Below are positions 14,284 through 28,213 of a stretch of DNA of 64,000 bases, piece by piece. Position numbers and translations under genes: made by a program. A model generated the notes under the pieces. It had not been told where the DNA came from and did not search any database. It saw only the letters and a list, made by a program, of their open reading frames with translations. Origin of the DNA: Geosiphon pyriformis (lineage: Eukaryota; Glomeromycota; Glomeromycetes; Archaeosporales; Geosiphonaceae); contig JAAOMT010000282.1 in NCBI GenBank assembly GCA_016748015.1, positions 124,001 through 188,000 of the forward strand, read 5' to 3'. Numbering within the stretch: the stretch's first letter is position 1; each line of letters begins with the position of its first letter.

Positions 14284-15382
14284 CGCCCTTTTGCTCGACA
14301 ACAAGTTAAGTTGCAAAGACATTGTTCCTGAAAAATTATTAAACAAAAGGTGTCACAATTATTTCGGTGAAACTTTTTGCATGCTCATTGACATGCATCG
14401 GTCTATGCATTATTCAGTTTGAGATTCCCATGTATATTTTTCTCGAATATGGTGATTTGAAAGGTAATCAAAAAAATTAATGATATAATTGTTAAATTTT
14501 AATGGGAAATTATCAATTATTAAATCATTGATAAATGCATTTCGGCGTTATTGAATGATTTAAAGAAAAATTAATTTAAGTGAGACCGTAGAGAATCTTG
14601 TAAAACAATCATTGTTAAAAGTCTATGATGCACAACAAAAATAAAGATGTTTAATAAGTGCGGAACAATTAAAATTTTGATTTTAACTTTATAAGATTGA
14701 TTGATGAACACAAGAAGGCTTAGTATTAAATGATAGAAATTTTATTAAGTGGAAAAATCTTTAAAGAACATGATCACTTTAAGAAAAAAAGAGATTTGTG
14801 TTTTGCAAACCCCAAATTTTTTCAATTACCTTGGTATGAAAAAATAAATCAAAAAACCAATCCCCAGAATACTTTTACTTGGAAATTTTGAAAATTTGAC
14901 AGCAGCATTTAGAATTCCAAATATGTAGAGATCTTTTTATTAGTATACCTAATTTGTAAACCAAATCAAGATGAAATTCCGAGTTTTCTATTGTACAAAT
15001 TTTTATATATATTAAGCTTGAACTATTTTTAAATTAGGTTCAAATTATTTTTCTTGGATCATATAATTATTCTTTAAGTATTCTTTATGATTAATTTTTG
15101 GTCAAAAATAAAAGAAAATTTTATAATATGTGACAGATAGATTATCTCGGTATATGATGATAAAAAAAAAGAAATTTATGATTTCACATCACCTGAATTA
15201 ATTTAATAGGTTATATATACATTCTTAATCTTTTAATTAGATAAATAATTAAACATGATAAATACTAATCACGATAAAGCTTGTTTGTGTAAATGAAATT
15301 TCTTAAAGGAAACTTGAATATTTTAAATTTTGGTTAAATTTATTTTTTTAAATTTTGTTGTTACAAAAGCTGAAATTATAAG

Positions 15383-15429
<47 letters not shown>
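15383..15429. repeat. AAT microsatellite
   Basis: About 15 uninterrupted AAT units. Confidence 0.95.
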
Positions 15430-15960
15430 CTTGTTTAGAATTTATTTATGCTAAAAGATAATAATATAATAATTATAAATAAAATTTTTAATTAATAAAT
15501 ATTTTAATAACATGATAAAAATAATTTTTTTATTACAATTTGTTAATTATTTAAGAATAATTTTTTAATTAAAATTTAACTTGGTTCTAGTTATTACAAT
15601 TAACAATAAATAAATATTGACCATATTTTGAGCATCCGTTTGTTTTAAATTTCGCGTTAAATGATAATTTACCAAGATTTTTATCAAGATTTCTTATTCT
15701 TGAAAGTAAAAAGTTCACTTTGTAACTACTTAACTGCAAAGTAGGAGTTCATCAAGTAAACCGAATTACCCTAAAGATATATTACAAGTTAGTGTAGCTT
15801 TTCTTAATGTTTACAAATAATTTTTGCAAAGTTTTAATAATAAACAGTATATATATATGTTTATATCTATATCTCATGAATTGTATCCTATAATCAAAAT
15901 TTTAATTTTTTAATAAACTCTTGTTTTAAAGTAGTAATAAAGTATTTCTCATTAGGTTAC

Positions 15961-16021
15961 AAAGAAAGAATGAAAAAAAGAATGAAAGAAAGAATGAAAG
16001 AATGAAAGAATGAAAGGATGA
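15961..16021. repeat. Purine-rich AAAG/AATG repeat
   Basis: A degenerate array of AAAG and AATG units. The + strand is purine-rich across about 60 bases. Confidence 0.85.
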
Positions 16022-16837
16022 GACAAAATTATTTTAGAGATAATACATGTCATAAGAGGTCCCTATACGAAAATTTTTAAAATTTTTTCAAATGTCTTAT
16101 CTTATGTTGTACCAACATATGCACAGCATGAAGCATCATTGTATATTTTCCGCCTCTCATCACTCGTAAAATTTTTGGAAATTTCCCAAATAACTGGAGA
16201 GTGCATGGCAAAGGTTAATCATTAACACGATTTTGCATATGCATTTTTTAGTCTAGATAAAAATTGGATCTCATGACATTTTTGATGCAACTCAGTAAGA
16301 CACTCGTGACTCAGGAGATTGACAAAGTAAATTTTCTGGAAAATCTTTGAAAAAAAAAAAAAAAAATTCCTTGCCTTTTCTTAAATTCTGAAAAGTTTTT
16401 TTATTTTTTTGGTGTATAGTAGTAATTTTTATGATAATTATTTGTAAAATAAAATTATTTCAAGAATTAAGAAAATTATATTTTTAACATATTTAATTGC
16501 AATTTGGAATTGAAAAGTTTTATTTGGGATTTTTTTTAATAATAATAGAAAATTTGATAAAATAAATTTTTTTTCATTAACTAAAAATTTCCAACCAGAA
16601 AGTTTAAATGAATATATTTTAAAACAAAATCTGAATTCCGATCATAGGCATAAAATTATACAAATATCAAAGTTTTGCTTTTCCAGCCAAATAATTAATG
16701 TAAACAAAATGGTAAAATTTCCATTTTCTCTCTTGTAAATTTTTCACGCTTAATAATCACATGGCCATATGACCATAATAAACAAAATTTTTTTAATAAT
16801 AAAACTCTTGTTTTATATTGTTAAAAATAATAAACGA

Positions 16838-16871
<34 letters not shown>
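16838..16871. repeat. ATT microsatellite
   Basis: About 11 uninterrupted ATT units, running into a short TA run. Confidence 0.95.
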
Positions 16872-16878
<7 letters not shown>

Positions 16879-17235
16879 TTTTAAATTTAAACAATCATCA
16901 AAAATTTAGTTCTTTATCCAACCCCAATAATAGTTTATAATCACTTGATGACTTTTTTTGCGAGCAACTTTCAATCAAAAAAAAAAGACAAGATTGTCAA
17001 ACTTTTAGAAAGGCATATAGGTTGATTAGTGAAGCTTAATAAATTTTTAAAATGCATTTATTTTTAATACTTGTACATATAATTAAGAATAGCCATGCGA
17101 CAATTAATGTAATACAATTTTGGAAAAAAAAAAGAAAGTTTACTTGTTTAATAAGCAGATCAAGGTTTTTTTTGTTGAAACCCTTTTTTTTTCCTCAATT
17201 GGTATTCTAATTCAATTGACATGACATGTTGTTGA

Positions 17236-17261
17236 TAATATATATATATATATATATATAA
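17236..17261. repeat. TA dinucleotide run
   Basis: About 13 TA units. Confidence 0.9.
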
Positions 17262-17282
17262 TCTTATTTTAATTTTAGTCAC

Positions 17283-17368
17283 TCAATCGATCAATCAATC
17301 AATCAATTAATGAATGAATGAATGTCTGAATGAATCAATTTATTTATTTATTTAACTATTTATTTATC
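17283..17368. repeat. AATC/AATG/TTTA tetranucleotide array
   Basis: Compound tetranucleotide array that changes from ATCA to ATGA to TTTA units. Confidence 0.85.
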
Positions 17369-17865
17369 TAAATACTTTTTATAAAAAACTTACTTTGTAG
17401 ATACGAAAATCATTCAATTGATAAATATTGTATATAAAAAGCTTTGTTTATTGAAACCTTCTTTATTTTCAATGGGTATAGAGGTACCCTGTAGATCTTG
17501 GGCTCGTGATGCTGTACAAAAAAGTTTGATTCCCCCACACAATAAAACTTAAAGTAAAAAGAAATCATATTGATTATTTATTTTATTTTATTTTATTTTT
17601 TAATGATATCATTACACATCAAAAGGGAGACGAAAAAAAAAAAAAAGGGGAAAAGCAGCTGTCAAAATTTTTATATATATAGTTGTACAACAATCATTGA
17701 TCTATGTTTAACAAATATATATTAATGAATTAAATATATAGATTCAAATAGGAAGGCATTGTTTTGTGATGTTTCAGCGGGGGGTTATGAATTGTTTTTA
17801 ATGATGATTATAGTTAATTTTCTGTTTTGTCACCTCAATCTAAACTTTAGATAAAATATGATGCG

Positions 17866-17931
<66 letters not shown>

Positions 17932-17949
17932 GTTGTTGTTGTTGTTGTT
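17866..17949. repeat. Compound ATT/GTT microsatellite
   Basis: About 21 ATT units (17,866-17,930) followed directly by about 6 GTT units. Its translation gives a spurious poly-leucine open frame. Confidence 0.95.
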
Positions 17950-18024
17950 AAAAAATCTCAAAATTAATAATTTTTTCCCCTTGAAATCTCACTTGATTTC
18001 AACCTTTTTTTTTTTTTTTTTTTT

Positions 18025-18061
18025 NNNNNNNNNNNNNNNNNNNNNNNNNNNNNNNNNNNNN
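18025..18061. other. Assembly gap (37 N)
   Basis: A run of undetermined bases directly follows a T homopolymer of about 20 bases. The gap probably marks a sequencing or assembly failure in low-complexity DNA. Confidence 0.98.
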
Positions 18062-18321
18062 TATAAAATTTCTTAGCCAAAATTGGTTTATGCATCTTTG
18101 TTGTCTAGACTTTATAATACATTTTACTTTTTACCATGAGAGTAACACGATCACGCGTTACTCAATGTTTGTTTAACAAGAGTATAATTATTCGGCTTAA
18201 AATGACGAATTCTGCATCATTAAATTTTAATTCAAAAATTATTGCAATCACGGGCTTCTAATAAGATAATGAAAGCTTTATTCTTTTTAAATGTGAAAAT
18301 TTTTACCTGGAACGTGAATTT

Positions 18322-18347
18322 CAATTATTATTATTATTATTATTATT
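18322..18347. repeat. ATT microsatellite
   Basis: About 8 ATT units. Confidence 0.9.
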
Positions 18348-19229
18348 CATAAGAAATTTAATTATTATTATTTGAAGAAATGAGCTAAAAATAGTTTTTA
18401 TTATTACAAAATAAAATAAAAATTACGAAATAATCTTTGAATTACCATTTTGAAATGGATTTTCAGTTATTTTATTAATAATTTGAAATAATTTTTTTTA
18501 AAAGAAAAAGGAATAACATTTGAGAGCAACAAGTTTTAAATTTTAAAGAAAAATAAATAAATGTATAAATATATATATCAAATAAATATATATATATATT
18601 TATAATTTGTGATATTTAAAACCAATTAAAAGTTTTAAATTAATTAATAATATTAATTTTATAGAATTTATTAAAAAGATTTTTAAAATTTCTAATTTAA
18701 AAAATTAAAATTAATTAAACTTTTTTTTTCCGAGTTTTTATACTGTACCTTAAAATTTTTTCAATAACCAAGTAAACTTTTTTTTTTTTATAAAGAATTT
18801 CTTTACTTTCATCTGATTATATCTTCTGAATAGTAATTAATATTTCAACCAAAATTTAATCCTTATAAACTATTTTATAGATTTAAATTACTATTGTAAA
18901 CGATTATAACCTAAAGAATATAAACAACCGAATCAAAATAAAATTATTTGGCTTATTCAAAATCTTTGATAAAGTAGAAAAAAATTTTTTTTTCATTTGA
19001 CATTAAAATATTTATTTGGTATATATAGATTAAAGAAAAATTATAAAATTTTCTTTATTTTCTAAAACAATCTATTTTGATTGAAAAACGAAAAAAACTA
19101 GAAAGTATAAAATTTTTTAATTAATTTCAAAAAATTAATCATTTCACAATCTTATAAAATAAAATCTATTTTTTGCTAAAAACTATATTTTTATCTTTTT
19201 CAAATTTAGATGAAAATAAATTTGGATAT

Positions 19230-19266
19230 TAAAATAAAATAAAATAAAATAAAATAAAATAAAATA
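19230..19266. repeat. AAAAT pentanucleotide array
   Basis: About seven AAAAT units in perfect tandem. Confidence 0.9.
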
Positions 19267-21986
19267 CCTCAAAATCATCACAACTTCTTTTCTCAACTTC
19301 CACGCAGGTACACGTGCTGTCATACCATTAAAATTATTAATACACAAATAATCAAAGAACTTTTTCTAATTTTACTTTCTACCTCTTAAGAAAAACTATC
19401 TAGAAAAGAAAAAAATTGTGGGTCCAAGTGATGGAAAGAGAAATACTCCGAGGATTCTGTTATCTATTTGTAATAAAAACAAATCAGATTTATGAAATCT
19501 ATTAATAATATTTTAATTAAAAATATTTTGATAGAATCTATTAGGTTTATCATCCCACCGAGTATACAAAAATGATAAGTGTTATCTCTTATTGAAGTGA
19601 AATCCTGAAAAGTAACAATTAATTCTTACGAAAAAAAAAATGGCCGTAACCAAACAAAAATGTAAATAGTAAATACCAACAATCAAAAACAAAACACAAA
19701 CAAATCAATGCTTATAGAGCACATGTATGGTGTTGAAAGTATTAAAAAATATATATATATATATATATGTATATATATTTTAATACTTTAAACAATGATA
19801 ATTGTTTATTCCCATTCCATCAAGAATTAAATATTCCTCGCAATATATCTCAAAAAATTGTAGTAATAATAAACTTGTTGATCAACATAAGATTTACTTT
19901 TTTTGATTGTATCATACTTTTTTTTTTTTAACATTTAGAACTTTTGACTAATCTGAAATTTCAGTCAACGATTTTCGTCATTTCAAATTCTCATCAATTT
20001 TTATCCTAACTAAATTTCTCATACTCCTTTTTTTCCTTTTCCCTTTTCTTTTTTTTTTCTTCCATTTTTTCCAATTCATCAGTCCTTGATACTATTTTAC
20101 CTCATGATATCCCCCTATCAATGGGCTGAATTAGTAGTACAATGATGTCAATAAACAGTCGGTTTATCTTTTGATCCATTTGCAAGGAAAAACGTGATCA
20201 TTCGAATATTCGTAAATTTGAATACTTTCTTCTCCTTTTCTAAAAAATTCATTTGATTACACACATTTATTCAACTTACAGGATCATTAAAAAAAAAACA
20301 AATCAAAATGATTCGAATATCTTAAGCCAAAGTTAAAGAAAAAAAATATAACCTATGCATGCGTCTTGTAAGATAAAACTTTATACGCCAAAGAGTCCAA
20401 GGTGAACAATGAGTGACAAATTCACTATTTTTTTGTTGTTGTTGTTGTTGCTGTTCTATTGTTCTTTCCATTGTCTTTCAACCAATGTTATCATTGATAT
20501 ATGATTTTTATACTTAAATCAGGTGACTTTTGAATGACGATAATTTTTTATAATTTTAGAGAGCGTTAAATCATTAGCGAAAACTTTTTTGATTTGTACA
20601 ATTTCGAAGCATTCATGTCAATCCTAAAAAGATCAGAAATTTTTCCTTGTCAATTCACCTTTTTTGGTTTCTCATTTCATGATATTGAGTACTTTCAGCC
20701 GACATACTACCTGTTTACTTCATCAATTTTTTTCGCTGCATTCAAATTTGGCGGCATGCGTTGTTGTATGTATGAATAAAAAATTTTTCCGCATTAGAAG
20801 TTTAAATGTCACCTCCTGGTACATCACTGGTAATGTACAATTGGGTAAAATTTAGGTAAATTATCATTTAATTTGCACCCGTTTCAAACTTTAAGAGAAA
20901 TTGCAAAATCTGAATCTTGAACTTTTTAATATATGAGATTAAACATATTTTTATAATTATTAAATAAAAGTCCAAAATTAATATATTAATCAACGCAATC
21001 AAACAACCAGTAAAGATGGCACTACAACTCAATGTGATGCTAAATTGTCACATGGTTGTAATTCCGAATCATATAGACACAATAGTTATAACCAATATGA
21101 CGACGTTTATTTATCATACTCACATCCCATCTTTAGATACTAGGTTCATACAACAAATGCCCTCTATTAAATTATCCGGATTTTCTGTGATATTGTATTG
21201 AATACGTTATGAACATGGGGTTTCCAGAAAATGGTAATAATTATTTCCATTGTTCAAATACGGGGAAGTACTTATCGTTGATATCGTGGAATACGGGAAA
21301 TTGAATTTTTTTTTATCATAGGAAATCAATGATTTCATCATTTCATCATGGCTATTCACGATAAGATAAATTCATCTAATATATGAAACGACTTTTACAA
21401 TAGTAAAAAAAAATCTCATGCTTCAAAAATATTGCAATATTTATTGTCCAACATGAAAAGCCTGATCATTTGACATTTCGGAACATTTTTCAAGTCGAAA
21501 AACTTGGAAATCTGGAAAATAATCCTTATCAGATATGACCTCATCGTAAATTATGAATTTTATTGGCTATTCAATTAGTGAAAACTTTTTTTTAACATTT
21601 TAGTGACATTTTTATTAAATGGGGCTTCTCGCATTTAATCGCCAGAATTAGTAAATCTGAAAGATAATTTTTAGTTTTTCCTGAAAGCTCTCATAACGGT
21701 ACAAGTGAATAGGACTTTTCAAGGTCATGAGTGGAGAGAAGCCGGATATTTCCTGTTAAAAATAGCGGTTATTTTAGGAGTACATAATTTTGACAGACTT
21801 AATGTCATAAAAATTTTAATCGAGTTAAAAATTTTCAAGACCACGAAAAGTGGCAGTGATTCAACTAATTTTCCAGGTTTATTATCTCTGAGTATAAGGG
21901 GCTTCTTTTTCAATTTCCTAGACCGATTAAATTATCATTATCAAAAGTTTATCATTATTTCCTCGTTTTGAACATAATAGGCCCAC

Positions 21987-21995
21987 CTTCTTCCT

Positions 21996-22071
<76 letters not shown>

Positions 22072-22088
22072 TCCTTCCTTCCTTCTTT
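21987..22088. repeat. TTTC microsatellite (polypyrimidine tract)
   Basis: Roughly 20 or more TTTC units, grading into TTCC at both ends. The + strand is entirely pyrimidine over about 100 bases. The minus-strand open frame here (Lys-Glu-Arg repeats) is a translation of the repeat and not a gene. Confidence 0.95.
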
Positions 22089-22516
22089 TGTTTTGATTTT
22101 AACATGGCAAAACATGTTTCAGATAACTAGGTTTCGATTTTTCTGCATAAATATTATGTATTTCAAAAGTCTTGTTTGAATCATAATTAATTTTTAATAT
22201 ATCCAATAATGTCATTAATATACTTAATATATACAATTATTAAACCCAGTATCATATTTCGACTTTTGAAATTTTCATCCAGTATAGGTTTGAATTCATT
22301 TCCCTAAAGAATTAATTATCATATCATAACCAATTATCATATCAAAACTGTTTTCCAGAAATCTTTTCAATAAACCTAAAATCTTGATCCACACGTTTTA
22401 CAACGCTTTTTTATTCTTCCCAAAAGAGCCATCTAAATATATCGCTCTATCTGATATTCATGACGAGGACCATTATCATGCCCAAAGAATACAAAAAAAG
22501 TTTTTGATCATTTTAG

Positions 22517-22583
22517 CATCATCATCATCATCATCATAATCATCATAATCATAATCATCACCCATCATCATCATCACCATCAT
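22517..22583. repeat. CAT microsatellite
   Basis: ATC units interrupted by ATA variants. It resembles the His-encoding tract inside the gene at 27.8 kb but lies in no supported frame. Confidence 0.9.
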
Positions 22584-23274
22584 ACATATCTTGCATAAAG
22601 CAAAAGAAAAATAGATTTCAGTCTTGATTTATCTTTTGGAAAAAAAGAGATTGAAAAACGCCACGATTCCAATTTCCAGGTGAAAATTTATCGAAATTTT
22701 GTGGTAAATCGTGAGATCGAGCAAAGTTAGAGCGGAATAGCAGCATCTATTTTTTCTGACCACCAATCATCAATCATTTTAAATTAATCAACATTGATTG
22801 GCCAAACCCTTGTGATTAAACCTTTTCCGGTGATACCGCATGCCTTTACATGAAAAAGAATCCACGAGAAAAGGGCTGGGATTGTTTATTAAAGTTTAGA
22901 AAGAGTTGATATTTTCTTAGGTAATTGGTTTTGGAACTAAGGGAAAGGTAAAAGACTAAGCAAAGGATAGATTAGTAATTTTGATAGGCTGACAAAAACG
23001 TGTAGACAATTTATTTGAGTGAAAGTACTCTTTTAAAATCGGGTCTAGGCCTATTTATTGAACCTTATGGATGGATGGATGGATCAATAATGAAAAATCA
23101 CTGTTCATCATCATCATTTTGTTAGTAACCTTCTTATCTGCAAGAGTGCACATTCCTGCACTTTTTTGATCCAAACAAACTAGTCAAGGAACAAGTTTAT
23201 GACAAAACTTACCCAGCACTCCTAAAGATCAGCAGCAGCTAATAATGTCTCAACTTTTGATTGGAGGGCAAAAG

Positions 23275-23317
23275 GGTGATAGTGGTAGTAGTTGTAGTAG
23301 TGGTAGTTGTAGTAGTG

Positions 23318-23355
<38 letters not shown>

Positions 23356-23377
23356 GGTGGTGGTGGTAATGGTAGTT
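23275..23377. repeat. AGT/GGT trinucleotide array
   Basis: About 100 bases of GTA and GTG units. One frame reads Ser/Gly-rich and the opposite strand His/Tyr-rich, but neither frame extends beyond the repeat with coding character. Confidence 0.9.
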
Positions 23378-24072
23378 TGGCTTTGAAATTTCCCTGGTTT
23401 CCAATTAAATTTCATATGTCAACATTTTGAATATTAGGGGCCGGATACTTTCTGTGAAATTTAATTCAAAAATTTTTAATACGATTCTAAGACGACTCAG
23501 GATGTTTATTACAGAGCATGTCTAGATTGAAACATGGTGCTCAATCGCGTTCAATTTTTTATCCTAATTTTAAATATCAATATTTATCATGCTAGTGGGA
23601 TGAGACTATGAATCGAGTAAAAAGTGGACAACAACAACATTTAAAGATTATAAAAATTCATAGAGTGATGCACAAACTAATCATTCATGAGGATTTTTTC
23701 AAATTTTCCAAGACCTTGAAAAAAGATGAAAACAAAAATGGTTAATCAAAATTCAAATCACTATTGATATGAAAATGATTCAGACTGATTAATGTCAACA
23801 ACCACAAATACAAAGATTAAATTTTTTAAATTTCAGCGAAAAACTTTACGCCAAATTTTTTATTTGACTCAAACACCTAAAGTTATTTTCTCGTTTCATT
23901 CTATCTTTTATTTTTAATTTTTCTAAAAGTTTCCTTTTTCTATCATTTATTTAACGACAGACATATCAACTTTGTTGTACAACCATACAGCAGCAGCAAT
24001 ACGACGTAGGTATCATATAATGCAGATTTATGAAAATTTTAATATCAATGTTTTGGAAAGTTCGCAGCTTTG

Positions 24073-24112
24073 TCATCATCATCATCATCATCATTATCAT
24101 CAACATCATCAA
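24073..24112. repeat. CAT microsatellite
   Basis: ATC units with variants. It encodes a His run in a short open frame that has no other recognisable feature. Confidence 0.85.
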
Positions 24113-24306
24113 TTTATCATGTGGGTGAGGTTTCGATCTTTTACCCTCGTGTTTTTTGACGGTCCCAAGGTTCTGCTTTCGCTTTCGCTATTATCCTTAA
24201 TTGCTGTCTTTTGCTCCTTCTAATACTTCTGTTACCATTAATGCTGCATTAATGTGTACTAACTCTTGATTATAATATGAAAAGCGCATGTTTTGAGAAG
24301 GAATTC

Positions 24307-24334
24307 AATAATAATAATAATAATAATAATAATT
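24307..24334. repeat. AAT microsatellite
   Basis: About 9 AAT units. Confidence 0.9.
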
Positions 24335-25059
24335 ATCACACTCCGAGAAAATCACTACTACCCCGACCCAAAATTACGTTCCAAAAAACCTTTAATATCA
24401 GTACTGGTCTCATACGTAACATCCCTTATTTTTATTATTGATAGACAAGATAATGATAAAATTACCAGTTCCAGGCACCTATGTTGTAACTAATTAATGG
24501 AGGTGGTGCTAGTGTTAGTGCTAGTGCTGGTGGTGGTGGTTTTGGTAGTTGTGCTGTTGGAGGTGAGCATAGTTCCTGGTCTCCCTCAATTTTACAAAGT
24601 TGTTAACTTGATAAATTTTAGAAATGTTCCATGATATGTGCATTATCATGATGATTTATGATTTAGGATTACAATAAATTGACTTAGGTAGTATAAACAT
24701 TTATGCTCACTAATTTTAGGTAGCTGTTTTACTGGTTGAGGAGTCATAAAAAGAAAATATTATGATTGATTCTTTTTGAAAACTTGGAGTTAATCATCTG
24801 TATGAAATAAAGTAATGAGAATGGATTTCAAGATAGCATTTTTAGCGATGAAGCGGAATATCGTTTTTGTTTGACTTTATTAAACTTTCTTTGAGATATG
24901 GTAAAGAAATCTTTATAGTTTCTACCCCATTATTGAAAATGTATGAATTTCGAAATTCGTGCCTGCCTTTGAAGATGAGATTAGTATGATTTAGATTTTC
25001 ATTTATTTTTTAAAGGGGGTAATTGAGATTAAAGTGTAAAAGAGAAACGAGAAATTTTT

Positions 25060-25101
25060 AATGAATTTTATGAAACTTGTAATGAATCTTATGAAACTTG
25101 T
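25060..25101. repeat. 21-bp tandem duplication
   Basis: Two head-to-tail copies of a 21-base unit containing TTATGAAACTTGT, differing at about one base. Confidence 0.75.
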
Positions 25102-25452
25102 AATTTAACCATCAAAAATTTTTACATTTACAACTTTTCAATTTACAAGAATAATTACAATATATCAAAAAAAAAAAAAAATTTCTTTCTTTCTAATAAA
25201 AAACAAGTAAGACAAAAAATTTTGAGAAGCTTTTCAAAGAAATCATTTTTTTTTTAAACAATAAACTAAACTTATTTTTCATTTATAACGTATAAACTTT
25301 TTTTTTTCTCGGCAGTCAATCAGCTTAATAGAGAAATACACCTACCCCCCGAGGCTTACTACTATCACCATTAGAAGTAACAACAATGGTGTTCAAATCA
25401 CAAAATTATAATAATGCAATATTATCTATCTGTTTTTTTTGTAACTCTAAAC

Positions 25453-25453
25453 A

Positions 25454-25488
<35 letters not shown>

Positions 25489-25526
25489 CTACTATCAAGT
25501 ATTCGAAAAAAAAAAAAAAAAAAAAA
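25453..25526. repeat. CA microsatellite and A homopolymer
   Basis: A CA run of about 17 units, then a 19-base spacer, then a run of about 20 A (25,506-25,526). Confidence 0.9.
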
Positions 25527-25884
25527 GGGTCAGCATGTCAAGTTACACGGCACATAAAAATTTTTTTTTGATCAATCTGTAATCCATTTTAAACACATGT
25601 ATTACTACCCACAAATATGATCTTATATTAAATATAGATAACTGATGTGTGTGTCCCTTTTTTTTTTCAATTTTATCACATTTACAATGATTGTTTTACA
25701 ACCGGTAGCTATCTTTTTCAAGGAATGTTTTGATACTCCTACCCTTTTCTTATATCCCCAACTAATATAACCTTTACTATTCCTCATTTATTTTTGTTAA
25801 AGTCACCTCCGTTTTTTTTATATTACACACTTATTCTCTTATTTTAGGTTCTACATGTACTCTTGAGTACAATAATTAAATTCT

Positions 25885-25886
<2 letters not shown>

Positions 25887-25933
<47 letters not shown>
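25887..25933. repeat. ATT microsatellite
   Basis: About 15 uninterrupted ATT units. Confidence 0.95.
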
Positions 25934-27218
25934 CACCAACATTAATAAAATTGATTTAATACTATATAATAAATTATATATCATCATAGAAATCATTATA
26001 TCCCTAAAGACCCCGGTTTCGTCATCGTAATACTTAATTACTTTACCATAATCTTTTAGCAATTCGAAATAGTGAATAATAAATCAACTATTTCATAAAA
26101 AATCTCCATATCATCAAAAGCATCACTCTGAAACTGATTCTATTACACGCATTACTACTAATTTTATTACTACACTACCACTAAACATATTAAAAATCAC
26201 CGTCTAAAATAACAAAAATCTTACTTACTTATATTCTCCTTTTTTTAAAACTTTATATCAAATTTTATTTTACGACACACATTTTCTTGGCCCGAGACGA
26301 CTACCATTACAATAACGAACAAAAAAAAACGAGTGACATCAAAACAACATCATCATCATCAACATCAGGAATCATCAGTCAATCAATATTACTACGAGTG
26401 TTTCGAAACGTGTATTAAATTATTCGATTTTTTGTATATATACCAACCACCCATCACAAAAATTTCTTTTTAGAAAATCAGACAACAAAACGGCTTTGGC
26501 TTTTTTTCTGACTTTGAACAATCGTAAACCTTGAATTTGTTTCCTTGTTATTTTCTACGACTCTATCAACCCCTTAACCATTCTAGTTTTGTCTGAGTTG
26601 AAAAATCTCCTTCTCCATTTTTTACGTTTTCCTCATTTTTTACGTTTTCCCCATTTCTTTTTTCTTTTGGTTCCTTCCTAACCAACAAACCGACCAACCA
26701 ACCAACAAACCAACAAACCAACCAGTCAATATCAACAAACGTCCAGGTCATTATCTAAGCCTTCATAAAGTCGTCACTTTTAACGTTTAAACCTTCTTGT
26801 TTATTCGTGGTTCTTTATTACTTTAACGATTTTCAATTGTTAAAATCCATCATGTCTCTGATTTAATAAAATTTTTCGAAAAAACCTCATTAACGAACTT
26901 TTCAATTGGGAATTTACAATACGATAATTTCGAGAAAATTTTAATCCTACTTTTTTCTAATTAAATTTCATTATCTCACTTTGAAATTTAAATTCATTCT
27001 AATCCCCTGACTCGATCAAACCAGATTTTCTCAACGATTAATCTTTTATAAAGACCCAAATCCTTTTTATTCTACTGTCTATTCCCAAACGATTTTTATA
27101 GTGCCGATTTTATTTTACGTTTTTTAATTCTTCTTTCGGTTTCAATTTTTCGCACACGGTTCGTTGTACATTTTTAACGCGTTTTCAAACTTTTTTCGTG
27201 TACATTTTTACTTTTCTT

Positions 27219-27226
27219 TATAAAAC
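27219..27226 (+). promoter_or_regulatory. Possible TATA box
   Basis: TATAAAAC stands about 570 bases upstream of the ATG of the 27.8 kb gene, inside the G-poor leader region. TATA-like strings are common in DNA this AT-rich, so this is only a candidate. If used, it implies a long 5' leader. Confidence 0.2.
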
Positions 27227-27362
27227 GAGAGTTTTTTTTTTGTTTTTTTTCGAATTTTCCATTTCATCCACCAAGTCACGATTCTTTTTTTTTTAAAACA
27301 CTTGGGAACATTACATATTGAGTTTCAATCATACATATATCACCTACATAACGTGCATAAAA

Positions 27363-27404
27363 TACACACACGCACACACGCACACACACACACATACACA
27401 CACA
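27363..27404. repeat. CA-type dinucleotide repeat
   Basis: CA units with CG and TA interruptions. Confidence 0.9.
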
Positions 27405-27467
27405 ATATATTTTGTTTTTTAGTGGATTCCAATCTTACTTAAAAACCTACAACATCTTCCATTTCCA

Positions 27468-27469
<2 letters not shown>

Positions 27470-27498
<29 letters not shown>
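27470..27498 (+). repeat. CT-repeat polypyrimidine tract
   Basis: About 14 TC units, ending about 290 bases upstream of the ATG at 27,788. Pyrimidine tracts of this kind are common in fungal promoters and leaders, so a regulatory role is possible but unproven. Confidence 0.85.
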
Positions 27499-27502
<4 letters not shown>

Positions 27503-27787
27503 CAAAAAATCTTTATTATTCTCAATAAAAATTTGACCCACTTGTAATTTCGGTAAATTTAGTCCTTTTTCATATCTAGTCCACTTTTTTTATATTTTCT
27601 TTTTACCAATTACAATAATCCTGCACAATTTTGGGTTACACTTGAACACAACCCATAATAAAATATACGAATATATTGTTTCCACACTAAAATATACATA
27701 TTAACAGATCACTCGTACAGTTTCCAGTTTTGAAAAACAAATCGATTTGATCAACATTATTCATAATCAACTTCAACATCAACATCT

Positions 27788-28181
27788 ATGGAGTCTCAAT
27801 CAATGATAACTGTAGTCAACGGTGTTTCATCAGTTTCCACTATGGGTCTCCCGCTGGTAACATCATCAACCACAACCGGAGGGGTATCTATAATAGCCTC
27901 TAATCATAATTCGTCGGATGATATAATAAATAATCATAATCATACAACCTCCTCCTCGATAATTGTTTCGAATACAGAAACAAGTTCTCCCCGAGAAAGG
28001 CGAAAATCCGTAAGATTTAGTAGATTCGAGAAAGTTTATTATACTCATTCTCCAGGGAATTATGATCGATCACCTATAGATTTGGAATTTCCACGGCAGT
28101 CAAAAAAGACTGCTATGAAATCGATTCCGATGCCATCGATGCCTATAATCCCTGCTTCAGCTCCTTCATTGAATCATCACT

Positions 28182-28213
<32 letters not shown>

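Larger units (their letters stand above)
12794..24500. other. Microsatellite-rich region without supported genes
   Basis: No coding region is supported. Besides the repeats listed singly there are TAAT/AATC-type arrays, TA runs and an assembly gap. Open frames here either come from translated microsatellites (poly-Leu, poly-His, Lys-Glu-Arg) or are short and featureless. Confidence 0.6.
25527..27787. other. C-rich, G-poor upstream region of the 27.8 kb gene
   Basis: No coding exon is recognisable. The + strand is notably short of G and rich in C and T, in contrast to the G-richer flanks beyond 25.1 and 29.3 kb. The region holds an ATT array (25,887-25,933), a duplicated CATTTTTTACGTTTTCC segment near 26.62-26.66 kb, a CCAA-type array near 26.69 kb, CA repeats (27,363-27,404) and a CT repeat (27,470-27,498). 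It presumably contains the promoter and leader of the gene starting at 27,788. Confidence 0.5.

Noticed and set aside
21705-21971. 88-codon plus-strand frame
   Set aside because: It starts at GTG, runs toward the TTTC microsatellite and has no recognisable domain.
23222-23430. Ser/Gly-rich and His/Tyr-rich frames on opposite strands
   Set aside because: They exist only because of the AGT/GGT array, and neither has coding character outside it.
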